Source of the DNA: Ornithodoros turicata
Lineage: Eukaryota; Arthropoda; Arachnida; Ixodida; Argasidae
Direction of reading: 5' to 3'
NCBI RefSeq assembly: GCF_037126465.1
Contig: NC_088201.1
Location: 191,001 to 255,000 of the forward strand
Length of the DNA stretch: 64,000 nucleotides
Of this stretch, positions 33,596-45,100 are shown piece after piece. Position 1 is the first letter of the stretch. Each line of letters begins with the position of its first letter. A program made the translations under genes and the position numbers. The notes beneath the pieces are model-generated. The model saw only the letters and a list, made by a program, of their open reading frames with translations. It searched no databases and was not told the DNA's origin.

Positions 33596-33814
33596 TCACT
33601 CACTGTGTCTAGACAAAGCATATGCCTGACTGTGCGATGCACTCACGGACCACAGGGAGCTTTCGTTCGTTGGCCACCTCACATCTTGTATTTTCTTAGA
33701 GAAGATGACACGACACTCCTGTTTTCTATGCAGGTCGCGACATACACCCCATTCCTCTTCACCGTACGTTCGGAATCTTCTTATCCTGTTTCTCTTCAAG
33801 TTCCTCCGAAGTTT
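33596..33814 (-). other. Possible 3'-terminal exon (unassigned)
   Basis: A minus-strand acceptor TTTCATTTTAG at 33815 opens a 72-codon frame (containing FRTYGEEEWGVCRDLHRKQE) ending at 33596. It is followed by AATAAA at 33523-33528. A GCAG|GTATGAG donor lies only 55 bp upstream. No family is recognised, and the upstream segment has a stop in the matching frame, so this may be non-coding or spurious. Confidence 0.25.
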
Positions 33815-34447
33815 CTAAAATGAAACATCTAATTAATAGTAATCAAAACATCACGGTCATCACTCATACCTGCAAACATTCGCGACGTGCAGTCCGATTG
33901 GCGTTTCACAGTGCGGTCTTGCCTCTACGCCGTTTACGTCTTCTTGGCGTCAAAACGCTTCCGGGAAATCGACAATGTGTTGCACAGGAACCATTGTCAT
34001 CGCATTGTCTTACAAAGCGCACTGAAACACACGTAAATACTGCACAGGAGATACACCATCACCATCCTTGCGACGGTTACTGAAGAGAAAACCAACTTGC
34101 TGCGACGCGCAGGGTTGCCAGATGGCGAAGGCCTTGTATAGCCCGTTTTCCGGCCACCTGTAGCCAAAATATAGCCAGTACGCCAGTACCTTCTAGCCAA
34201 AAAAATAGCCAAAAGCGCCCGACGTGTTTGTGCATGCTACACATGCTGCGGGAGGCGCTCCTTGTCCTTCCTTGTTATCCGTTTCGGTTTGACTGCTGAC
34301 GCAGAAACGACAGCCGTGCATTGAATGAATGACAGGCATTTATTATTCGTGAAATGATGCGATTAGAACGAAGGAAAATATGAAAAATTCAAGCTCCAGT
34401 CAATTGTAGACTGCTAAGGACATTCGTCGGAGTTGTTTCCCGGGTCT

Positions 34448-34857
34448 TCAGGATCCTCGTCCGCAGTTTCTTCCCATTGACTTTCTCCATAAAGCACGTC
34501 GCTCGTGAACTTCTTTAGGAGGTTGTCTGACGGCTTGAAATCGGCACAGCCACAGGAGGGTCTCGAGGGTGGTCAAAGACAAACGGTTCCTCAGGTCTGT
34601 TTTCATAACAGTAACCTGACTAAATACTCTTTCTACGACAGCATTGGAGATCGGGACGCTGAGCAGGCCGATAGCGAACCCCGACAGATTCGGGAACATC
34701 TTTTTCCCAATGCTGTTTTCCATGCGTCGCAGTTTTATCCAGAACTTGGGCGTGTTCTCATCCCGTGCGTCCTTTATAACAATCTGCAGCAGCGAGAACT
34801 CAGATTCGATATCAGAGACTGAGTCGCCAGGAATCAGGTTGCGAAACGATCCGCGAA
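34448..34857 (-). pseudogene. hAT transposase C-terminal dimerisation domain
   Basis: About 135 codons on the minus strand. The frame includes FSLLQIVIKDARDENTPKFW and then the hATC signature LLSVPISNAVVERVFSQVTV with MKTDLRNRLS. The upstream DDE and BED domains are missing, so this is a deletion derivative that can only move in trans. Confidence 0.88.
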
Positions 34858-34883
34858 ATGCGGAAAATTATAATTTTCCGCAT
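34858..34883. repeat. Perfect 26-bp palindrome
   Basis: ATGCGGAAAATTA followed directly by its complement TAATTTTCCGCAT, at the upstream limit of the hAT coding remnant. It may mark the deletion junction. Confidence 0.9.
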
Positions 34884-35570
34884 ATAGATAGATATAAGAT
34901 AGAAAATATGTTTTCTCAAGATTGTTGCATTGTAGCAGCTGTAGAGATTCCAGTACTTCTAAGTTCAATCGAAGTTGTCTCAACACAATTTTGACACAGG
35001 CGACAAGGTGGATCTTTCCATCACACCCAGTTTTTCCTCATCCTGCAGGTGGGAGCATTGCATCAGCATTCAGCAAAGCGAAACTTTGTCGCATAAACGC
35101 GAGCTTTCAAGGTCAAGGGGAACGCACTGACGCAGCCGTGGATTCAAGGAACGTATGAAACAATGGATTTTTCTCTTGTTTCACATTTTCATCGTTTCTA
35201 AACGGAATCACGGTCAAAATTCAGAAAATAGCCCAAAACTAGCCAAATAGCCAAACCCGATTTTTACCCGCCAAATGCGAGCAATATTAGCCAAATTTGG
35301 CTATTTCTAGCCAAATCTGGCAACCCTGGCGACGCGTCGAAGTTCTAACTTCCAACTGCCACACCTGCCACTCTCGCTTCTCGCTCCGTCGCTCGCTCTC
35401 TCCTCTCCCTCTCGCCGTTTGAAGTTTGAATTGCCGTGGCGTCTTCACATTGCATCAGCCTCTGCAATTACATTTTCTTTTTTTGTTGTCGTCTTTCTTC
35501 TAGTATTTAGCTTAATTTTTGTTGTTGTTGAGATGTATTTTTTTACATTACCCTGGTACTTGACCCTGGT

Positions 35571-36238
35571 AAGCTGACGATACAGCTCAGACACAAAGGC
35601 GTTATTCAAGTCGTGCTACACGCCGTTACGTAGGATTCTTTGTCACAAATCAAACCAAGGCACAAAACAATACCAATACATGAAAAATTGTGACAATCTT
35701 GGTCTCATTATGACGTAATACCGAACTTGTGCGCAAAGGTAATTCAAAGAAATGAATGTGCACTTGCTTCCGTAGAGAGCACCGTGTACCATGCTAGCAA
35801 TGCATGCAGAAAAGCTCTCGAGTGTTCGCACATATATTGATGACAACACTACCAGTGTAGTGTAACACGTTCTCTCAAGCATATTATGCACTCAAAATGT
35901 ATTTGCCTCCGGGTAAAATGCAAGTGTACTCGATTGAACGTCGGAAGAGCGATCAAGCAACCTGCATCCAGTGCTCGTTTTGGGCAAAAAGCACTTCATA
36001 ATGGTCAACTAAATATACAGAATGGACGCCTATTTATTCCTTGATGAAGAGTGACTCACCTGTATAAATTTAGGCCCTGTATGCTTGCCAGTACGGTTGG
36101 TACGACCGTAATTGCAAGAAGTTGACATGATCGCTGCGGCGACTGTTGTGGGTACAGTAAGATGGCGGCCGGTTTCTTCACGCTCGCGCTGCTCGCGCTC
36201 CCTATCCGCGATCCAGCCTTTTACAATCGAGATCAGTG
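35571..36238 (-). repeat. Exon-carrying dispersed repeat, copy B (inverted)
   Basis: Reverse-complement counterpart of 12548-13218 with only scattered differences. It keeps a short frame starting MSTSCNYGRTNRTGK and the CAG|GTGAGT donor near 36059. It lies 23 kb from copy A in opposite orientation. Confidence 0.75.
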
Positions 36239-36508
36239 GGTAGTCGTACATACGCTTCTGCGAGTTCAAAATTCAAATTTCCATCGTCCAATCGTGCGCC
36301 AGTCTGCCAGGGTGCGTCAGTAGCGCCCCTGGCGGATCGTGCGGACAGGCACCAGGCCAGGCACCTCATAGGGTTTGCTGATTGTGACATGGTCGTTATA
36401 ATCTAGTAGGTCGTGGTCGGGAGCCAGCTTCGCACTGCATTCTGGGATGCTCCTGTCTACCATGTGACCGCTCACGTGACCCCAAGAGCATGCGCAGGCT
36501 AGCTCCCA

Positions 36509-36605
36509 AGAGATAAACTGATGTTCTGAGGCTGGACCGGCAATCCAGAAGATGTGGGTTCGACCCCTACAGCTGGCTAACCTTTTCAGTGACTTCCATC
36601 CTTCA
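36509..36605. mobile_element. Head-to-head Ruka SINE fragments
   Basis: GAGATAAACTGATGTTCTGA at 36509 is the complement of the Ruka 3' end. After GGCTGGA it switches to plus-strand Ruka (CCGGCAATCCAGAAGATGTG, then the B box GGTTCGACCCC and CTAACCTTTTCAGTGAC). Confidence 0.75.
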
Positions 36606-37261
36606 TCAGCTCCCAAAGCAGACGACGGGAGTCGTGGTTGTCTTGCAGTTCAGATATCTGCATTGTGATGAACGCCGCGTGTCCATCTTTATTTGTGTGT
36701 GTTCGGAGGTTTACTCTTGGTTTACTCTTTTACTACAAGACCGGTCAGGTTCTGCAGGACAACCACGCAGGACTACATAGAAACATCATTCGCGGGAGTG
36801 ATGTTTGTGTGACGACGTCGCCGCGTGTTGTGTGTTGCTGAAGTGGTAAAACTTGCCAGTAATCAAATTTGTACAACGATGGAGGAAATCAATTGAATCT
36901 GCAGCTGTAGCACAGCGCCAGCTTGCAAAGGAAGGGTTCAAGATGACTCTCTCACAGACAGGGGTACGCCCGAAACAGCCGGTCAAGTACGTGTTTACAG
37001 GAAAGGTTATTTCCGTGACAGAGCTGCTTTCTGTTGAACGACAGCCGCAACCGCGGTTCGCACACGTTAACAAAACTTTATTTCCGCAGTGGTGCTCACA
37101 TTTTAAGAGTAAATGACTTTGGAAAAGCAGCGAGAGCAACAACGGGTTGCCAAACCGAAACTTTAGAGAGGATCACGTGGTGGACAGGAAGTAATGGCGG
37201 TTTTGACAGGAGCGATCGCCAGAGGAGTCCCACGGAAATCTGCTCAAAACGGCCGCTCTTG
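36606..37261. other. Intergenic, nothing recognised
   Basis: Open frames on both strands (36853-37116 plus, 36786-37142 minus) have no family resemblance. GCAGACGAC is at 36618. Confidence 0.4.
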
Positions 37262-37440
37262 TGTTAGTAGAGCCCTGGACCGGCAATCCAGTAGATGTGG
37301 GTTCGATCCCTACAGCTGGCTAACCTTTTCAGTGACTTTCATCTTTCATCGTTGATTTCTTAGGCAATTTGAGGCTTTGTTTGTATCTGTCCCTTCTGTG
37401 TTGTTCCAGCCTCAGAACACCAGTTTATCTCTTGCTCTTG
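37262..37440 (+). mobile_element. Ruka-like SINE, 5'-truncated
   Basis: Starts inside the tRNA body (TAGAGCCCTGGACCGGCAAT), keeps B box GGTTCGATCCC and the full tail to CCAGTTTATCTCTTGC. It is close in sequence to the 12333 copy. Confidence 0.8.
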
Positions 37441-37707
37441 TGTTCTTTCCTCCATGACCGAGAGAGTTTGGCCATTAGGAGGAGCCTAACTTGAACCGCG
37501 TCATGCGACGTCACTGCTGAACGACCTCCCTCTTCGCGCTCTATTGTTGTCCAGTCGTCAACCTGTTTCCGACGCCATGCTGATGCAAAGCGCTGTTCAC
37601 GATGCAAGGGGAAGACACGTGCGTACCGCGTCCTTCGAGACCTCTTCGTCCTTGAATCCTTTCAGTTTGGTAACAAAGCCCCGATTTCACGGGCGCCTGG
37701 TAGATTA

Positions 37708-38482
37708 CCGTATTTTCACGCGTATTAGCCGCACCGCAGATAAGCCGCAGGACTCGTTTTTAGATACATTTTGAAAATGTTTTTGCAGATAAGCCGCGGG
37801 TAATACGACGCAACTGCTTTGTGCGCTACACCAGTGATGCACATACAAAATCAACAGAGACGCTCAACGCTCGTCAGCGCCGTACTCCCTGCCAGCTGCC
37901 CTGTTCCCGTACTTGTCCGCGAAGTCGACGACTTTTAGTTTGAAGCCGCTGTCGTGGCCATGCCTCAGCGTTGGAGCCATGCCTCACCTCGAACTGCCGT
38001 GCCCGTGTCCACGAATGCTGCTGCTCTCGTCAAATGAGAACTGACGCTTAGCTGACCACATTTTATCCCAATGACAGGTGTATTGAACCCTTCCTGTGGG
38101 TCTGCCGACAAAGGAGACCATGGGGAAGGCCATAAACCCTGTCCACATTCCGGTGTCGGCATGATGTATAACAAAGGGGGTCAGTTCTAGTGTTCTACTA
38201 AGATCGGATTGTGCCCTTGTTGTGTGTTTTTCGTGGATTGACGGGTTAGTCCACTCGAATGTGGAGTGGACCTGCCCCTGTTCGGTATTGTTCGTGCACT
38301 GGCAGGGCGGTCCTGTTCCGAAAAACATGAGGCACTGTCGGCCCTTTCGTTTAACCCGCGGTATGGGGAAAGTACCAGGGAAAAATAGTCACCAGATAAG
38401 CCGCACCCACGGATAAGCCGCAGAGCGTCCGCGAAAAAAATAAATCGCACATAAGCCGCGGCTAATACGCGTGAAAATACGG
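37708..38482. mobile_element. TA-flanked MITE with ATAAGCCGC subterminal repeats
   Basis: Ends CCGTATTTTCACGCGTATTA and TAATACGCGTGAAAATACGG are perfect inverses, each flanked by TA. Motifs AGATAAGCCGC and GGATAAGCCGC recur inside both ends, as in pogo-like elements. The interior has no transposase that I can recognise. Confidence 0.88.
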
Positions 38483-38940
38483 TACATTGAGCGCGACAAA
38501 AGTACATGTCGACCAGCCGGTGAACTGCATCAAGATGGCGCCTACCTACTGGCTGATAAGCGGATTTCGCTTGGATTCAGGCTTTTTGGGCGGTGCCACA
38601 CCGACCCTGACGTCAAAACAGGCTCCGCCCGTGAAGCGGCAAAAGATGGCCAAACTCTCTCTATATACGGCTCTGCATGACCGGACGCAGCAGCCAGCAG
38701 CGACACCAGCGGTGGCCATCGGAGCCAAGCCGCCAAGCCAAGGCAAACAAGCCTACCGACTGAGCCGGAGGGAACGGAAGCGCCAACAGCAGCGACATTC
38801 CTGGAACCGACCCACCTACAACCGCTTCAACCTTCATAGACTCTGTTTCTCTATTTTTTTCTTCTCTTTTCTTCTGCCTGTGGTGCCCTCACGTCGCCTG
38901 CCCTGACTCAAAAGGGATTAGGCAAGCCTAAACCTAAACC
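38483..38940 (+). mobile_element. Probable LINE 3' end with AAACCT tail
   Basis: The end reads CCCTGACTCAAAAGGGATTA, GGCAAGCC, then AAACCTAAACC. The second LINE at 40.4 kb ends in the same style (CCCTGTCTTAAAAGGGTTTA, then AACTAACTAAC). The upstream 140-codon plus frame is basic (RRERKRQQQR), and its origin is uncertain. Confidence 0.4.
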
Positions 38941-38948
38941 TTAGAGAC

Positions 38949-39039
38949 AAAAATAACAAAGACGGTTAAGAGCATCAACTGTTTACTATATACATTTGAT
39001 GCTATACAGTTGATGCTCTTAACCGTCTTTGTTATTTTT
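38949..39039. repeat. Perfect 33-bp inverted repeat with 25-bp loop
   Basis: Arms 38949-38981 and 39007-39039 are exact complements (AAAAATAACAAAGACGGTTA...). It is bracketed by TTAGAGACAA at 38941 and TTTAGAGACAACAAAG at 39085, so it sits at the junction between two LINE 3' pieces. Confidence 0.9.
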
Positions 39040-39084
39040 GATTCTGCAACGCCGGAAACTTGCACATTGTTTTTCTTCACGTCT

Positions 39085-40420
39085 TTAGAGACAACAAAGA
39101 TCACATGTCTAGCCTTCGCCGACGACGTCGTCCTCCTCTCTGACTCGCAAAAAAATATGCAGGAGCTCCTAGATATTTGCGGGAAGGTGGCCAGAGAGGA
39201 CGGCCTTAAGTTTAGCACCGAAAAGTCGCAGTGGATGGGATTCAATGTGCACAATCCTCCCACACTGGTCCTACAAGAAAGCTGTCTAACAAGGTGCAGC
39301 TCATACAAGTATTTAGGCGTCACTATTAACGCTGATGCACAGTACCTAGGTCAGCACGAGAGGCTCGTCATCACAAAGTTCAACCGGCTGAAGGGGCATA
39401 TGTGGAACCTTGCGAAGAATTCCTATAATCCATATACAGTAGGCCGTACGCTGTGGAAGACCATGGCGGTACCAGCAGCTACACATGCAAATGATGCCAT
39501 CATATACAACCCTCAAACTCTAAAGATACTGGACAGACACCAGTACGAATTGGGGCGATAGCTGCTGAGGGGCAATTTCGCGACGGCTAACTTGGCAGTG
39601 ACTGGTGAAATGGGATGGTCCACGTACCTGGAACGGGACGCCCGAGCGAAACTCACCTACCTCGGACGGCTTGTACACCTCCCAGACCAATGTTATGCAA
39701 GGAGGATCTATCGTTACATAAGGTATCGAGGCTTAAAAACTAACTGGGTCCGAAGAGTTTCAACCCTGGACAGAACATACAGTGAGGGGACCACACGACA
39801 CGTGGCAAAGTCGGAAAGGGAGTGGGTCCGAAAAGAGATAGCAGCTAAGGAGGAACACCGCTGGAAGGACGCAATGTCCAAAAAGAGGAGCCTAGAGACG
39901 TACGTGGCCTACAAGCAAACACCAGCACCTGTAGCAGAGTATAGAGGAGACAGCGCCCTTCTATTTCAGGCCAGAACAGGGTGTCTCCTCACTCAAAAAA
40001 GAACCCATGGGCTCTTTGAAGACAGAGACCCCTATTGCTTGCTCTGCGGGAAGGAAGATGAAGATCTGGACCACATCCTGTTTAGATGCGCTTAGGGACC
40101 TCACCTCCCGAGAGGAACTGGTAAAGCACGAGGAGAATAGGAAGGTGGTCCTGGGCTTCGAGGACGCCCCACCAGAAAGCGCACGCAGACAGACCGGAAC
40201 CGAGCGGCCATGCGAACGGCGGTCTCTCCCACCCAGCGCAAGCACCAAGCGCCACCTACGAGAATGGGAGCGAAGGACAACCTGCCTGCAGTAGTGTAGC
40301 CGGTGTAGTTATGGTGTAGTATAGTTGACTTTACGGCGACAGCCAAGTTACTCCTGAGGCGCTTGATACAAGCGCCCACCCTGTCTTAAAAGGGTTTAGG
40401 TACTGGAACTAACTAACTAA
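39085..40420 (+). pseudogene. LINE ORF2 3' half (RT palm to C-terminal CCHC)
   Basis: Begins at LAFADDVVLLSDS, the catalytic motif of a non-LTR reverse transcriptase. It continues with CSSYKYLGVTINADAQYLGQ, MGWSTYLERDARAKLTYLGR, SALLFQARTGCLLTQKR and CLLCGKEDEDLDHILFRC. Breaks: TAG at about 39559 and a frameshift near 40090, after which KVVLGFEDAP and TKRHLREWERR continue in another frame to 40294. The tail is AACTAACTAAC near 40410. It is the same family as 11041-11600. Upstream ORF1, endonuclease and most of RT are missing. Confidence 0.85.
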
Positions 40421-40790
40421 CGCGCTTCCGCTCGCTAATCCGGCGAAAACTAAAATGGCAGTGGGCATTTGTGACCACTTTCTATGTCTAGAATGTCGAA
40501 CCTCTCGAATATGAGTCAGCTAGAATTCTGCATTCGAGAACACATCGCTCACACAGAACTTCCGTTCGTGCGATAGCATGCTGGAAAGTGTGTGCTTCGC
40601 AGCAGAAGATTCCTCGTCCAGAGATTTGTCCTCACCAGTACCTCACTGTGCCGTGAACACTGACTGGTTTGTGAAATTTACATGTGTCAGGGAGAAGCAC
40701 TTGTGTACGCCGAAACAAGCGCTGTTTTTTCGTCGTGCAGGTGTTCATGTGGGAAATGCAAACCGATGGATACTACGGACCAGCATAGCT
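40421..40790. other. Intergenic, nothing recognised
   Basis: No gene or clear repeat between the LINE tail and the GTGAGG block. Confidence 0.4.
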
Positions 40791-41530
40791 GGACGTCCTC
40801 ACTCATGAGGACCCTCATGAAGATGCCTCACCCCATAACGATGAGGTGAGGGTGAGCGAGGCCAGACCACGCTGAACGTTCCTCACGAGGACAGTCGTGA
40901 GGCATTGTCCCTCATGAGGCCAGTCGTCGTGAGGCCATCAATACATGAGGGTACAACGTATTCTGTGAGGAGCCTCACGGATGAGGCCTTTCGTGAGGGA
41001 CCTCACGAATGAAGTGACGGGTTCGAGCTCCTCTTTGTTGATGCCAAACACTAACGTTAAACCTCACTGTGACAGTAACAACTGATACCAAATTTATCCA
41101 AGCACAGCACGAAACCCAATAAACAGTTTAATGCCACACAGTATCATTAGTACCTAGTACTGGCACAGTAGTTCAACACCGACGTGTCATGTGAACATGA
41201 CGGAAAGTTCTTTTGAGGCTCATGTGGCTCCTAGTAACTTGAAGACACGTCAGGCCATGGGGTATTCACGAGGCGAGGGCTCGTGAGGCCATGAGGGCCC
41301 TCATGAGGTGAAGATACGTGAGGCCATCAGTGTTGTGAATAGCCTCATGAGGTGAAGGCATGTGAGGATGAGGATGGTGAGGCCTCTCAGGATCCCGATG
41401 CCCTGAGGTGAGGTTTGTGAGGGCAAAATATAAAATGGAATGTGAGGGCGACTGCGGTTTAGTTACTGGTGAGGGTGAGTGAGGCCAATAAAGTATGTGC
41501 TTCGTGAGGTGAGGAGGAGTGAGGCCGCAG
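40791..41530. repeat. Degenerate GTGAGG/CCTCAC repeat, two clusters
   Basis: 40791-41015 and 41205-41530 are packed with TCATGAGG, CGTGAGGCC and CCTCACGA words in both orientations. They flank about 190 bp of ordinary AT-rich sequence. The arrangement resembles two subterminal-repeat ends of one element. It lies downstream of the SLU7 stop codon. Confidence 0.6.
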
Positions 41531-41969
41531 GAAAATGCCCGCCTATGTATAGAACGTGACTCCTCGGGACAATGTATAGCGCATGCGTTATGCATTGTCC
41601 CAATACACCTTCCCGATATATCTTCCACTGGAAATGAAGTAGTAGGTTCCTTCAAGTCGCCACCAATGTGGGTAACATCAGTTCAGAACCACAGTGTGGG
41701 AGGGCAACATATCACATACTTGGGTGCCCACAAAAATTAACTTCAGATGGTAGAAAGTCATGTTGACAAAAACCACCACCATTTATTCCGCCTTGAAGAC
41801 CAAACAATGGAAAAAATTGCTTGCATTCTTTTCAGTGTTAATATTCTAAAGCTGCAATAGGCTTGACTCATCTGACATGCAAGCTTTGAATAAAGTTGAT
41901 TTCTCGAAGAATGGGTATCATATTAGGGTTGGTATATATTTGTAAAGTACAGGACACATCTTGAATACA
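41531..41969 (-). other. SLU7 3' UTR region
   Basis: Minus-strand sequence after the stop. An AATAAA hexamer at 41782-41787 is a plausible polyadenylation signal, about 185 nt past the stop. No other gene is seen. Confidence 0.55.
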
Positions 41970-42131
41970 CTATGACAGAAATGAGGCCATTGGGTCTTCT
42001 GCTCGTTTTCGTTTGATGAAAAACGCTTCCATCTCTTCCTCTGTTGGTGCCTTTGCCTCATACATGCTGTTGTATTTCCTCTTTCTTTCGTCAAGTTCCT
42101 GATCCTGGTCATGATCAATGGCTTGCATAGC
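41970..42131 (-). CDS. SLU7: SLU7 terminal coding exon
   Basis: 54 codons including the stop, after CTCTTACAG. Encodes [34 protein letters not shown]. The vertebrate protein ends DPMASFLGQ, so the tick end is one residue shorter. Confidence 0.96.
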   Translation of the reverse strand, partial: AMQAIDHDQDQELDERKRKYNSMYEAKAPTEEEMEAFFIKRKRAEDPMASFLS

Positions 42132-45100
42132 CTGTAAGAGACAAATGTTCTCAGGGAAGAAAATATTTACAAGAAGGTCATTTCATAAGCTGCAACACTA
42201 CAGGTTTTCCCGTCATATTTAATCCTCACGCTGCCCATGGGATTTAATCCTTATTGTCTAACATTTAATCCCCGTGCTGCCGATTTTGATCCTTATGCCA
42301 TGGAATTTAACAAAAAATTTTCAGGTCATCTTTTCAGTTCCTCTTTCCATACAATGGGACAGTGTCAGACTACCTACATGATTTGTGACCTGTTATGGCT
42401 ATTTCCTTGTTTACAGCTACAAATTGATTTTGTTGTGACTAGTATGACTAGTCTATGCACTACAATGGGATAGTACAGCTTGGAACAAAAGTGGAACACC
42501 GGGGTGTCGCATTTCTCAATTGCAGCAACACCCTAGCAGAAAACCGGAATGGACACACATACTGAAAGAATAGCCCGTCACCCGTTTCTTATTCCATCTC
42601 TTCTTGATATCTAGCAGGGTCCTGTTTCTATGAAAAAATATGTCAGTGCCGTGTTCCTTTTGTCCCAAGCTGTATAAGACATCTGCATGATTTATGACCT
42701 GTTATCGCTATTTTTTGTTTACAGCTACAAATGGACTTTTTATGACTGACTACTCATGCACTACAATGGGATAGCATAGACTACCAGCATGATTTATGAC
42801 CGGTCATGACTATTTCCTTGTCTACAGCTACAAATTGACATTTTATGACTAAGACTATACACGTACTACAATGGGATAGTACAGGATACCTGCAATGATT
42901 TATGACCTGTTATGACGATTTCCTTGTTTACAGCTACAAATGGACTTTTTATGATCATTACTACTCTATGCACTACGATGGGATAGTATCAGACTACCTG
43001 CATGATTTATGACCTGTTTTGACTATTTCCTTGTTTACAGCTGAGTCATTCCATGCCAAATGCTCCAGTGGTGACACTTGGCCCTTGTCAATTTTGTTAT
43101 AAAAATCCATACGCATTTATTACTTGGAGAAAACCACTAAAACGAAGGCTTTAGCTGCCATCGCAAAATACTTGTCCCTAAGTCTCTGTTTAAAGTTACA
43201 GGGTGAGCCTCTGACCACCCCTGCAGTCTATACATGGTGCTGCCAAAATTATCGAGATACCGCAACTGTTTTTGTGCCGTGCTAAGAAAGAGGTGTTCAT
43301 CTAACTATCTGACGGTCGCAAATGTTCTGGCTACTAGCCACATGTATCCTAAAGGCGGTGTGAAAAATGCATCGAGAAGCAAAGTTTCACATTTTTTCAC
43401 AGCTACCTTGCTAGAAATAAAGCGACAAAACTATTATTAACATTGAAATACGAATGGGTTCTACAATCCTAAAAAGTCTTGTTGAGAGGCTAAACAAAGT
43501 GATAGGAGAAAAAAAAATACTCTAAGATGCAACTCTGGCGAAAGTGCGGCAACTTTAACCGTAAATAACAAAAATGGTGAAGCGCAGAAAGAAGTACAGT
43601 GAAAGCTGGATGAATGTATCATGCCCAATGGACACAAGGAACAAATTTGAAAAATGAAATTTTTTATATAGGAGAAAACAATTGAAGTTTGGGGTCCAGC
43701 ACAGACAGCTCAACTGTTACTACGCTGTCATGCTCTCCACAGCAGCCATCGTGGTGGCAGCCCATCAAAGGTGCACCAGGTGCGCTGTGCAGACAGTGTG
43801 ACATGATGGGATCACCAACTAAAGCCTAGCCATTTTGTATGACGTAAGTGCAGTGCTGACAATGTACTTGCTTACTGATTCAAGGCAGCGATAGGTGTAT
43901 GTGCCACAGTATATGCATTTCAAAAAGCTGTATAAGTAGAATCAGGCCAATCCTTCCCAATGTCACCAAACTACATTATTTTTCCGATGGGCCGGCATCA
44001 CACTACAAAAACAAAAAGAACATTGTTAACCTTTCCAATCATGTCGATGATTTCAGCATTTCTACGACTTGGCACTTTCTTGCAACTTCCCATGGTAAAG
44101 GACCCTGTGACGGCATCGGAAAAACAGTGAAACACCTAGCAGCAAAAGCAAGCTTGCAATGGCCCTTCAAAAAGCAGATTGTACTGTGCTGTACTGCTGT
44201 AGCACTGTGTAGCTGTACAGGTGGGCCAACCGGAGTCTCAAACGTGTGAAACCAGTTTGGGTTTTGCAACAGTTTGTAAGTGATACGAGACAGTTCCTTG
44301 AAGACAGAAACCAAAGTGCAGAGAGCCTACCACTGCTCTGAACCAGTGAGCAAGTACATTATCAGTGCCATACTTATGCCATACTCAAAAAGGCAGTCAT
44401 TTCCAACGGCTAGGCTGTAGTGGATGAACCATCACATGATACTGCCTGCTCGTAGCAGACGACACCAAAAGCGCGCCTGGTCAACACCACCTAGATACAG
44501 AAAGCCGGCTTACTCGTCGACGTAACGTAACAACTAAGGGTCAGCCAATTAGGATTGTGTTTTCAATGGCCACGGTAATAAAAAGAGTAGCCGTAGTGAT
44601 AAAGAGTTCATTCGTAGCTGTAAACAAAGAAAGAGTCGTAATAGGTCATAAATCATACAGGTAGTCTTATACTATCCCATTGTAGTAGTACAAAGAGTAG
44701 TCATAGTGATAAAGTCCATTCGTAGCTCTAAAGTCATAATAGGTCATAAATCATACAGGTAGTCTTATCCTATCCCATTGTAGCAAAAAGAGTAGCTGTA
44801 GTCATAAAAAGTCCATTCGTAGCTCTAAACAAGCAAACAGTCATAGCAGGTCATAAATCATACAGTTGTAGTAGAAAGAGGAAATGAAAAGAGAACCTGA
44901 GAATTCAGGACTGAATGCCATGCATAAGGATTAAATCCCATGGCATAAAGATTAAAAGTGGTGGCATGAGGATTAAATTCCATGCCATAAGGATGAAACG
45001 TTACAAAACAAAGATTGAACACCACGGGAAAAACTGTAGAGTCCCTTGTCTTGGGTGTGCCTGTGAAAAGTGACAAAGGTTCTTCTGAGGTCAGGTTATA

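Larger units (their letters stand above)
34110..35328 (-). mobile_element. hAT transposon, internally deleted, perfect 8-bp TSD
   Basis: Terminal inverted repeats CAGGGTTGCCAGAT and ATCTGGCAACCCTG are flanked by GCGACGCG at both sides (34102-34109 and 35329-35336), a textbook hAT 8-bp duplication. Sub-terminal TAGCCAAA repeats are present. Only the C-terminal part of the transposase remains. The perfect duplication suggests a fairly recent insertion. Confidence 0.93.
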
